Counted from the first letter of the stretch, positions 4,741 to 10,091 are shown. The stretch is DNA of 10,091 nt from an uncultured Streptococcus sp. (GCA_934216185.1 CAKQBM010000069.1:1-10091); one strand, 5' to 3'. Numbers and translations: made by a program. Notes: a model not told the origin generated them from the sequence alone.

Positions 4741-5515
4741 AATGATAAGTAAAACCGTCACCCAAACACATCGCTTCTTGCGCTTGCCTTTGGAAGCCCA
4801 AGCCCTTTACTTTCACCTTATACAAAATTGTGACGATGACGGGGTGGTGGAAGCATTCCCTATTCTCAGAATGATAGGAGCTAGCGAGGATAATTTAGGG
4901 CTTCTAGTTGTTAAAAGGTTTGTGAAACCTCTTAACGAAGAAATGGTTTATTTTGTTGTTGACTTCCACGAACAAAATACCGTTAGAAGGGACAGATACA
5001 CTCCTAGCATTTATAAAGACCTGCTAGAGCAAAACGCTGAAAACCTTATAACAGATAGCGATGACACGACTGGTAAACCACTGGTAAACCAAACGGCAAC
5101 CACTGGTAAACCCAATATAAGTAAAGATAATATAAGTAAAGGTAAGGTAAGTAAGGGTAGTAGTAAGGAAACTCAAGAAGAAAAAACCACCACTACCACC
5201 GCCCCTATTTTTAGCCAAGAGTTTATCAATCTCTATCAGAGTTTTGAACAAGAGAGCGGGCGACCTTTGTCAGCTATCCAACAACAAGAATTAGGCTATA
5301 TGCTAGATGAATTTAACGCTGACTTGATCTATGAGGCACTAAAAGAAGCCGTCAACCAAGGCAAGGTAAACTTTGCATATATCAAGGCCATTCTTACACG
5401 CTGGAAACAAGATAACTTGCTAACCGTTGACTTAGTTCGCAACTCAAAAGCGAACCGCAACAAAAAGGCAGAGGGAGATACGATAACAAGTAACTTTCCA
5501 CCACTGCCATTTTAA
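4727..5515 (+). CDS. DnaD-type phage replisome organiser
   Basis: The protein should bind the element's origin and recruit the helicase loader encoded next. I start at ATG 4727 (262 residues) after GGGGGTGG; the frame extends back to 4694, but that part overlaps the preceding gene without a ribosome site. Residues 1-100 form a winged-helix initiator domain (THRFLRLPLEAQALYFHLIQ, then DDDGVVEAFPILRMIGAS). Residues 101-158 are a low-complexity linker with repeated TTGKP and NISK units. Residues 160-230 match the DnaD/DnaB_2 C-terminal domain, ending in YIKAILTRW (218-226). Lactococcal and streptococcal phages have this layout and often carry the origin inside the gene; iteron-like DNA repeats in the linker (5068-5140) support that here. 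The loader gene starts 11 bp downstream. Confidence 0.88.
   Translation: MGNRRMISKTVTQTHRFLRLPLEAQALYFHLIQNCDDDGVVEAFPILRMIGASEDNLGLLVVKRFVKPLNEEMVYFVVDFHEQNTVRRDRYTPSIYKDLLEQNAENLITDSDDTTGKPLVNQTATTGKPNISKDNISKGKVSKGSSKETQEEKTTTTTAPIFSQEFINLYQSFEQESGRPLSAIQQQELGYMLDEFNADLIYEALKEAVNQGKVNFAYIKAILTRWKQDNLLTVDLVRNSKANRNKKAEGDTITSNFPPLPF
5068..5140 (+). repeat. Iteron-like repeats within the replisome organiser, candidate origin
   Basis: ACTGGTAAACC occurs at 5068-5078, 5079-5089 and 5101-5111; the 11-bp unit between the last two (5090-5100) is a degenerate copy. Four 11-bp units thus lie in perfect register, about one helical turn each. They are followed by AATATAAGTAAAG at 5113-5125 and 5128-5140, then a G/T/A-rich stretch. 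The arrangement resembles phage origins made of initiator sites beside an unwinding element. The repeats also encode TTGKP and NISK repeats in a linker that can tolerate them. Confidence 0.65.
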
Positions 5516-5526
5516 AGGGGGTATCT

Positions 5527-6408
5527 ATGACTAAAGAAACAGAGACGGCTATTGAAAAGCCTGATTATCTTGCAATGGCTAAAAGAGTAGTGACACTGGA
5601 TGAGGTTTGTCCCGTCCACAACGTCCATTATCTGCAGCTTAATAAAGCGGTTTTAATTGCAGGCGAGAATAAACCTCGACATCCAAAGCCTTATTGTCCC
5701 GTTTGTGTCAAAGAGGGCATTTCTCAAAAGGAACTGTCCGAGATTGAGAAATGCCAAAACCAAGGCTTATATCTCAAAACTTATAATATTCTCGAAAGTA
5801 AAAGCACTGTTCCAAAGGAGTTGAAATCAGCAACCTTTGATAACTTTATTGCTGAGACCCCAGAGGAAAAGCAACTTTTAGCCTTTGCAAAAGGGCAAGT
5901 CCAAAAGTATCTTGACGGCATGGCAGGAAATACGCTTATAACGGGCAGTACTGGGGTAGGAAAAAGCCACCTATCTTATGCTATGGCCAAAGCGATTAAC
6001 GAGGGCTATCGGGCTAAGAATGAGCCTAAGAGTGTCTTGTTTATCAGCCTTACCGAAATCATCAAGGAAATCAAAAACGGTTGGAATTATGGCTGCCATG
6101 CTAGCTTAACCGAGCATGAGGCGTTAAACCTTATGACAAGCGTTGATTATCTGATACTGGATGACCTAGGCGCAAAGAACGCTGAAATTAAGCCAAAAGG
6201 CGACTGGGAGCAAGATTTTCTGTTTGATATTCTCAATAACCGAGATACTACGATCATTAACACTAATTTAAGCGGTGATGAGCTTAGAAAGGTTTATAAT
6301 GAGCGCAATACAAGCAGAATTTTGAAAGGTCTTGACGGTAATTCATTCAAGGTCTTTGGCATCAAGGATAAGCGCTATAACATTAGCGCATTGAAACAAA
6401 AGAACTAG
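5527..6408 (+). CDS. DnaC/IstB-like helicase loader ATPase
   Basis: This 293-residue AAA+ protein should load the host replicative helicase at the element's origin. The N-terminus (to about 105) carries a probable zinc site, Cys28-x2-His31 and Cys57-x2-Cys60 (CPVH, CPVC), as in many phage DnaC-like loaders. The ATPase domain has Walker A GSTGVGKS (140-147) and Walker B DYLILDDLG (207-215); Asn247 in NTNLS is a candidate sensor 1, and Arg264 in NTSRILKG may be the arginine finger. All key residues are present and the length is normal. AGGGGG precedes the ATG. It lies directly after the organiser, the standard pairing in phages that depend on the host DnaB-type helicase. Confidence 0.92.
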   Translation: MTKETETAIEKPDYLAMAKRVVTLDEVCPVHNVHYLQLNKAVLIAGENKPRHPKPYCPVCVKEGISQKELSEIEKCQNQGLYLKTYNILESKSTVPKELKSATFDNFIAETPEEKQLLAFAKGQVQKYLDGMAGNTLITGSTGVGKSHLSYAMAKAINEGYRAKNEPKSVLFISLTEIIKEIKNGWNYGCHASLTEHEALNLMTSVDYLILDDLGAKNAEIKPKGDWEQDFLFDILNNRDTTIINTNLSGDELRKVYNERNTSRILKGLDGNSFKVFGIKDKRYNISALKQKN

Positions 6409-6424
6409 AAAGAGAGGTGCTTAA

Positions 6425-7072
6425 ATGGCCTTTACTTTCTCGAAAGAGCTCACTGACTACTATCAAGCAGATACTGCCGCTACTGCTATCCATGGCTTTA
6501 TATCGGGCTTGTATGAGCAACCAATGATTAGTATCACTTTAAAAAACAGTACCCCAAGATCTAAAAAGTATATGCTAAGCGTTGAATATGAGGCAAAACA
6601 AAGCCTTGACAACGCTTTTGAGCGTATATGTAATGGCGTTAAAGATTTTAATAAGGCCAGAGCATTAAGCGCTGAGCTTGATAAACGACAAACTATAAAT
6701 AATGCTAAAAGTATGCTTAATGTTTATAGACGTATGGAAAGGATAGCAGGTAGCCCCTACAATCCTAACGCAAATAGAACAAGTAATAACACCTTAAACC
6801 TCGATATTTCAGCTCTTGAAAATACTCAACAAAACAGAAAATTCATTGCTGAGTTAGAAAGAGACTGCATGAGAGAGGCAATCGAAAAAATTCAACCCCA
6901 GGAACTAAAGACAATCTTAGTTGAAAAATACTGCATACCAATCAAGAAAAGTAACATAGAACTCTATTACGACTTAGGACGTTCTGAAAGCGCCTTTTAT
7001 CGTGTTCTTGATGATGCACTACTGAAGTTCGCAACAATCTACAAAAACGGAAAACTATTAGCTTTTCTATAA
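6425..7072 (+). CDS. ArpU-like transcriptional regulator
   Basis: The C-terminal part of this 215-residue protein (about 140-215) resembles ArpU-family phage regulators: FIAELERDCMREAIEKIQPQELKTILVEKYC, then a sigma-region-4-like HTH, IELYYDLGRSESAFYRVLDDALLKFA, and a short LLAFL end. These regulators usually close the early region of Gram-positive phages and are linked to switching on late genes. The N-terminal 70 residues are unusual for the family and contain a beta-rich stretch (MISITLKNSTPRSKKYMLSVEYEAK); residues 55-110 are helical and basic. AGAGAGG lies 7 nt before the ATG. Since the element has no late genes of its own, its target is either the repeat region just downstream (7572-7741) or a helper-phage promoter (inference). 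Confidence 0.65.
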   Translation: MAFTFSKELTDYYQADTAATAIHGFISGLYEQPMISITLKNSTPRSKKYMLSVEYEAKQSLDNAFERICNGVKDFNKARALSAELDKRQTINNAKSMLNVYRRMERIAGSPYNPNANRTSNNTLNLDISALENTQQNRKFIAELERDCMREAIEKIQPQELKTILVEKYCIPIKKSNIELYYDLGRSESAFYRVLDDALLKFATIYKNGKLLAFL

Positions 7073-7092
7073 ACAAGAAAGAGAGACTAAAA

Positions 7093-7533
7093 ATGACTGA
7101 AAACCACTACCTAGAACAAGCGGAAAAAGACAGACTGGAACTTGAACAGCACCGCTTAAATTATATGGCTGATGATACACCTATTGAGCCTAGCGTTATT
7201 CCCAAACTAATGGAAATAGCTAAAAAGTTACAAGCAGAGGATACCAGTCTGAACATTTATGAACTGTATAAGCACCCAGAAGCGCATGCTAAACTATTCT
7301 CACAGATAACTGAAGCTTGTTATATGGCTTTGAATGCTACACCGACACAAGCCCAAAGATTGGCATTTTGCGACTATCTAGAACAGCAATACGAAAACGC
7401 CTTAAAGAAAATGATTGCCAGCACAGACAAACAGGCACTAGGTGAGTTACTAGATTTGTTAGAGCTACCAGCAGAGAGAGAAAGCCAGTTTATCCGAGAT
7501 ATGGCAGTCAGTGGGATACTAGACAAAGATTGA
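7093..7533 (+). CDS. Hypothetical acidic helical protein, last gene of operon
   Basis: I do not recognise this 146-residue protein. It is acidic and helical throughout: a polar N-terminal helix (HYLEQAEKDRLELEQHRLNY), PSVIPKLMEIAKKLQAED, then a long helix, TQAQRLAFCDYLEQQYENALKKM, and an acidic end. There are single cysteines at positions 75 and 93, no membrane segment and no signal peptide. AGAGAG precedes the ATG. It is the last gene of the operon, 20 bp after the ArpU-like gene. In PICIs that position often holds a packaging or helper-interference gene, but no similarity to small terminase or capsid-size proteins is visible, so that is only a positional hint. Confidence 0.75.
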   Translation: MTENHYLEQAEKDRLELEQHRLNYMADDTPIEPSVIPKLMEIAKKLQAEDTSLNIYELYKHPEAHAKLFSQITEACYMALNATPTQAQRLAFCDYLEQQYENALKKMIASTDKQALGELLDLLELPAERESQFIRDMAVSGILDKD

Positions 7534-7539
7534 ACAATG

Positions 7540-7566
7540 AAGCGTTTGGGTTATCTGAGCGCTTTT
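7540..7566 (+). terminator. Weak hairpin after the main operon
   Basis: AAGCG (7540-7544) pairs with CGCTT (7560-7564) around a 15-nt loop and is followed by a short T run. It starts 6 nt after the stop of the 146-residue gene. The stem is short, so read-through into the repeat region is likely. Confidence 0.35.
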
Positions 7567-7571
7567 AAAAA

Positions 7572-7741
7572 GTTGAAAAAAGTTGATATAAAATGCCCTA
7601 ATTGTTGGAAAATGTCGGAATAAAACACTACTATGTTATTGGAAAATATGGGAATGAAAATCATAAATGTTAGAAAATACTAGAATATAAAAGTATATAG
7701 TGGCGCGTGGTATAAGAATGTTGAGAAATGTTGATATAAAA
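7572..7741 (+). repeat. Five degenerate 22-24-nt direct repeats, helically phased
   Basis: Copies lie at 7572-7593, 7604-7625, 7638-7660, 7669-7692 and 7720-7741. The general form is GTTGRAAAATGTTG followed by RATATAAAA; the first and last share GTTGATATAAAA exactly. Start-to-start distances are 32, 34, 31 and 51 nt, close to 3, 3, 3 and 5 helical turns, so proteins bound to them would lie on one face of the DNA. No gene covers them. They may be iterons of a second origin, or sites for the ArpU-like or another element protein. Confidence 0.6.
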
Positions 7742-7994
7742 CCCCTCTAATAAGTCCGTAGCACGATTTTATAATAAGGGTGGTATAATAAACCCTCGAC
7801 ATGATTTAAAATTGACCCCCGCCCCCTTCTCGTGCCAAGGAGAGCCACGACAAGGTGTTGTCTTACATCACGCGCAATTTTTTCTAGTTTTTTATAGGGT
7901 GTCTATACCAATTTATACTAGGTTTTCGCTATAATAGAATTACTAAAAAAGATACGTATTTTTTCTGTATCAATTACGAATAGTAAAGGATATA
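7742..7994. other. Non-coding region with GC-rich block and hairpin
   Basis: After the repeats comes an extended -10, TGgTATAAT (7781-7789), with no clear -35, then an unusual GC-rich block (GACCCCCGCCCCC). Next is a strong hairpin in which CCTTCTCGTG (7825-7834) pairs with CACGACAAGG (7846-7855) with one mismatch and an 11-nt loop. Two T-runs follow (about 7879-7897). The block stands out in an AT-rich element. It may be a small RNA, part of an origin, or a packaging (cos/pac) site; no ORF of useful length is present. Confidence 0.5.
7930..7978 (+). promoter_or_regulatory. Possible promoter and leader hairpin for the 62-residue gene
   Basis: TATAAT at 7930-7935 is a perfect -10 but lacks a good -35. 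A GATAC/GTATC dyad in the leader (about 7951-7971) surrounds a T-rich loop. Translation would start from AAGGA four nucleotides before ATG 7995. Confidence 0.4.
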
Positions 7995-8183
7995 ATGCTA
8001 ACCTATGATGAATTTAAAGAGGCTATGGACAATGGTTTTATTAAAGGTGATACTGTCCAGATTGTCCGAAAGAATGGTAAAATACATGACTACGTTTTAG
8101 ACGGTGAACGAGTTGAGCCACACGAAACATTGAGTTTAGAAAAGGTATCGGATATAATAAAGGAACTAGGCAAGGACAACTAA
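7995..8183 (+). CDS. Small hypothetical protein
   Basis: The 62-residue product looks like a complete small soluble domain: helix YDEFKEAMDNGFI, then a beta hairpin GDTVQIVRKNGKIHDYVLDGERV, then helix SLEKVSDIIKELG. I do not recognise the family with confidence. AAGGA lies 4 nt before the ATG and a strong hairpin terminator follows at 8233, so it is its own transcription unit. It lies between the operon's non-coding tail and the Fic cargo gene. It has no [S/T]xxxE[G/N] inhibitory motif, so it is probably not a class I Fic antitoxin despite being next to fic. Confidence 0.72.
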   Translation: MLTYDEFKEAMDNGFIKGDTVQIVRKNGKIHDYVLDGERVEPHETLSLEKVSDIIKELGKDN

Positions 8184-8232
8184 AAAAGCACCAGTAAAGT
8201 ACAACGCTCCCTCTTTCATATAACTAAATGTG

Positions 8233-8257
8233 CGCTAATTTTTAGCGTATTTTTTAT
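8233..8257 (+). terminator. Terminator after the 62-residue gene
   Basis: CGCTAA (8233-8238) pairs with TTAGCG (8242-8247) with a 3-nt loop, followed by ATTTTTTATTT. This is a good Rho-independent signal. It separates the small gene from the Fic gene. Confidence 0.7.
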
Positions 8258-8437
8258 TTATAAATAAAATCTGTTAAATCAAATATTTAAAGTTCAATTC
8301 TAAAAAATAAGTTTGGTACCTATCAGACTTTTTGAAGTTTCTAATAAACTGTATGTATTTTATTACCTTAGCACTACAAAAAAGGTCTTTTTTAAAAAAT
8401 AAGCAATAATTGTTGATTTTAAAGAAAAAATAATATA
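8248..8437. other. AT-rich region upstream of fic
   Basis: Very AT-rich and without a gene on either strand. TTGATT (8413-8418) and TATAAA (8434-8439) could be a promoter, but the 15-nt spacer is short. I see no clear RNA gene here. Confidence 0.35.
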
Positions 8438-8471
8438 AACTTTTTAAAAAAAGACGAAATTTTAAAAAGTT
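8438..8471. promoter_or_regulatory. 12-bp perfect inverted repeat before fic
   Basis: AACTTTTTAAAA (8438-8449) and TTTTAAAAAGTT (8460-8471) are perfect complements around a 10-nt spacer. The right arm ends 10 nt before ATG 8482 and touches the weak ribosome site. It could be an operator for autoregulation or an mRNA hairpin limiting Fic translation. Confidence 0.55.
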
Positions 8472-8481
8472 GGTGAAGAGA

Positions 8482-9714
8482 ATGGACTATAAAAAATTAA
8501 AAATCGTAAAATATATGGATAAAAATAATGAAGAAGAGTATGAAAAAAGAATTAATGGTTACGGAGTTATAAAAACAGATATGTATCCTTATTTAATGAA
8601 AAGAGATTCCGTAAAGGCAGATTATCCTTTATTCGTTGTTCCTTTACAGAAACTTCAGATATTAATGCAGCAGATACAAGAGAAATCTAATATCATAAAA
8701 GACTTAGCAAACACTTTGCCGAATGTAGCCAAAGATCAATTTTATAAAGAACAATTATATAAAGCTGTAATTAATAATAATGAAATCGAAGGTGTTAAAA
8801 CTACAAAAAAAGAAGTTTCTGAGGCATTTAATGCGTTAACCGATAAGAAAAATAAAAGAACAAGACTCCTTTCTACTGTTCGATTGTATCATGATATTCT
8901 TTCCAATGATTTTTTGAAGATTGATGACGTCACAGTAATAAGAGAAATTTATGACATATTAACTGAAGGAGAAATTGAAAGCAATGATGCACTAGATGGA
9001 GAGCTATTCAGAAATGATATTGTTGAGGTTGTAGACCAAAAATCAGGGCGAACTGAACACATTCCACCAAAGAATGAAACGAAAATACTAATGATGTTGT
9101 CAAGTTGGATTACTTTTATTAATGATAAAACAGCACCATTTTTAATAAAGGCTACCCTTGCTCACTATTTTTTCGAAAACATTCACCCATTTTATGATGG
9201 GAATGGACGGACTGGACGATATATTCTATCAAGGTACCTTTCTCGAAAGCTTGATATATACTCAGGACTAGTTATTTCGCAAAAAATTAACGAAAATAAA
9301 AAGAAATATTACGATGCATTTAGAACTACTGGAGACTACGATAACAAAGCTGAAGGAACTTTTTTTGTAATAGATATATTAGAATTATTGAAAGAAGGTC
9401 AAGATGATATTATTAAATTTCTAAATGATAAGCAGGCTCTTTTAGGTGCTTTTTGGGATAAAATCAAACATCATCCTAATATGACCGATTTAGAAAGAGA
9501 AATATTATTTTTACTTTTCCAATCTACTGTTTTCGTGGATCTTCCTAAAGATGGTATTAAAGATAATGAAATCGTTACTATCTTATCTGCTAGTTATCCC
9601 AAAAAGACGATTAAAGACAACATAAAACTCTTGAGGAGTCAAGGAATAATCACGCAAACTACTAAGGCGCCAAGTAGACACCTTTTAGAAATTAATAAAT
9701 TATTGAATGATTGA
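8482..9714 (+). CDS. Fic-domain protein (probable AMP-transferase), cargo gene
   Basis: Fic enzymes usually transfer AMP from ATP onto a hydroxyl of a target protein. The active-site motif is complete: HPFYDGNGRTGR at 235-246, counted from ATG 8482 (410 residues), so His235 is intact. An EIEG motif at 101-104 lies where class II Fic proteins carry their inhibitory helix ([S/T]xxxE[G/N]); the inhibitory Glu103 is present but Asn replaces the usual Ser/Thr (NNNEIEG, 98-104). The C-terminus (about 335-400) is a winged helix (LEREILFLLF, NEIVTILSASYPKKTIKDNIKLLRSQGIITQ). In-frame TTG 8470 and GTG 8473 exist but lack a ribosome site; GGTGAAGAG before the ATG is weak too. The gene is clearly AT-richer than the operon, consistent with separate acquisition. 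It could act in stress, competition or phage defence; the target is unknown. Confidence 0.9.
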   Translation: MDYKKLKIVKYMDKNNEEEYEKRINGYGVIKTDMYPYLMKRDSVKADYPLFVVPLQKLQILMQQIQEKSNIIKDLANTLPNVAKDQFYKEQLYKAVINNNEIEGVKTTKKEVSEAFNALTDKKNKRTRLLSTVRLYHDILSNDFLKIDDVTVIREIYDILTEGEIESNDALDGELFRNDIVEVVDQKSGRTEHIPPKNETKILMMLSSWITFINDKTAPFLIKATLAHYFFENIHPFYDGNGRTGRYILSRYLSRKLDIYSGLVISQKINENKKKYYDAFRTTGDYDNKAEGTFFVIDILELLKEGQDDIIKFLNDKQALLGAFWDKIKHHPNMTDLEREILFLLFQSTVFVDLPKDGIKDNEIVTILSASYPKKTIKDNIKLLRSQGIITQTTKAPSRHLLEINKLLND

Positions 9715-9815
9715 GCAACTTTCTATATTTCTTATATAAAAATAACTTTGGACTATACAACTACATGAACACCATTATAAAATCTCCGTTTTTTTAATAG
9801 ATTATCAAGAAGCTA

Positions 9816-9843
9816 AAAAAGTGTAGTTTTGACTACACTTTTT
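9816..9843. terminator. Strong bidirectional terminator
   Basis: AAAAAGTGTAG (9816-9826) and CTACACTTTTT (9833-9843) form a perfect 11-bp stem with a 6-nt loop, A-rich on one side and T-rich on the other. It ends the fic transcript and shields the element from leftward host transcription. Confidence 0.85.
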
Positions 9844-9844
9844 C

Positions 9845-9854
9845 CTTGCCTGCT
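9845..9854 (-). repeat. Inverted 10-bp fragment of the 29-bp repeat
   Basis: CTTGCCTGCT is the exact complement of AGCAGGCAAG, found inside both 29-bp repeats (1365-1374 and 3130-3139). It directly follows the bidirectional terminator near the right end. Confidence 0.4.
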
Positions 9855-9891
9855 AAACTCGTACATTGATTGATACCCTAACGGATATTTT

Positions 9892-9928
9892 TTTGCTTTC
9901 TATTTTGCTAACTTTTGGGGTAAGCAAA
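9892..9928. promoter_or_regulatory. Putative integrase arm-type sites, right end
   Basis: GTAAGCAAA (9920-9928) matches the complement of the left-end TTTGCTTAC pair. TTTGCTAAC (9904-9912) and TTTGCTTTC (9892-9900) are one-mismatch copies in the opposite orientation. They lie about 90-120 bp inside attR. Confidence 0.5.
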
Positions 9929-10014
9929 CGGCAACTTAAGGGGTATGAATTACTAAAATAGCTCACAAAATCGCTTTGCTATCACTCTAATAAAACCTAT
10001 GAAAAATGAGTTGA

Positions 10015-10032
10015 TATTTTCTATAGAAATAC
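10015..10032. repeat. attR, 18-bp core direct repeat
   Basis: Exact match to 60-77. Host sequence resumes immediately to its right with the terminator and end of a leftward gene, so the element ends here. Confidence 0.85.
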
Positions 10033-10034
10033 TA

Positions 10035-10062
10035 AAAAAGCAACCTGAATCAGGCTGCTTTA
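10035..10062 (-). terminator. Host terminator beyond attR
   Basis: Read leftward, AAAGCAGCCTGA pairs with TCAGGTTGCTTT with one G-U pair and a short loop, followed by TTTTTAG. It directly follows the stop codon of the flanking host gene. Confidence 0.75.
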
Positions 10063-10091
10063 GAAGGTAGACAGACGATTTAAATGTGTCA
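10060..10091 (-). CDS. 3' end of a flanking host gene (partial)
   Basis: The leftward frame reads ...THLNRLSTF and stops with TAA at 10062-10060, directly before a strong leftward terminator. Only nine full codons are visible, so the product cannot be named. The frame assignment rests on the stop-terminator junction. It shows that the element sits between two leftward host genes. Confidence 0.4.
   Translation of the reverse strand, partial: THLNRLSTF

Noticed and set aside
5024..5251. Leftward ORF in the organiser linker
   Set aside because: The Thr/Phe/Gly repeats come from the iteron-like DNA read antisense; there is no start signal.
7572..7741. CRISPR-like array
   Set aside because: The repeats are degenerate, AT-rich and without a conserved palindrome. 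The gaps between them are only about 9-28 nt and uneven, and no cas gene is nearby.
7995..9714. 62-residue protein and Fic as a toxin-antitoxin pair
   Set aside because: A terminator and about 300 bp of AT-rich DNA separate them. The small protein lacks the Fic inhibitory motif, and Fic carries its own version of it.

Overview
The window holds an almost complete, self-contained integrated element of about 10 kb with short host flanks. Low G+C content, Shine-Dalgarno sequences of the AAAGGAG/AGAGAGG type, and the families present (Rha, DnaD-type replisome organiser, DnaC loader, ArpU-like regulator) point to a Gram-positive coccus, most likely Streptococcus; the species cannot be told from sequence alone. 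An exact 18-bp direct repeat (TATTTTCTATAGAAATAC) at 60-77 and 10015-10032 is the probable attL/attR pair. There are no capsid, tail, lysis, portal or terminase genes between them, so the element looks like a phage satellite of the phage-inducible chromosomal island (PICI) kind rather than a prophage. A prophage worn down to its early region is the main alternative.

Layout. 1-59 is host DNA with a leftward promoter whose -35 lies inside attL. 177-1343 (-) is a tyrosine integrase with putative arm-type sites beside it. 1520-2089 (-) is a CI-like repressor without a protease domain, apparently translated from a leaderless mRNA. It diverges from a cro-like gene (2215-2412) and a rha gene (2427-3056) that ends in a hairpin. 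3057-3360 is a dense regulatory region: one copy of a 29-bp repeat, small dyads, and a perfect 24-bp palindrome held between two ~35-nt direct repeats. 3361-7533 is a tight nine-gene rightward operon: two small unknown proteins and a one-span membrane protein, a winged-helix protein, an excisionase-like HTH protein, the replisome organiser (with iteron-like repeats in its linker), the DnaC-like loader, the ArpU-like regulator and an unknown acidic helical protein. 7534-7994 is non-coding, with five degenerate 22-24-nt repeats spaced near whole helical turns and then a GC-rich hairpin. 7995-8183 encodes a small unknown protein. 8482-9714 is a visibly AT-richer cargo gene for a Fic-domain protein. 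9715-10014 holds a strong bidirectional terminator and right-end arm-type sites. 10033-10091 is host DNA with the terminator and last codons of a leftward gene.

Working model (inference): CI holds the cro-rha promoter and probably the main operon silent. Because CI lacks an S24 peptidase domain, induction probably relies on a helper-phage or element-encoded antirepressor rather than RecA cleavage. Once induced, the organiser and DnaC-like protein recruit the host helicase to an origin, probably in the organiser gene or one of the repeat arrays. The excisionase-like protein helps integrase excise the element, and the ArpU-like protein may act on the repeats just downstream. Packaging would depend on a helper phage. 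Fic is the best candidate for a trait that affects the host or competing phages.
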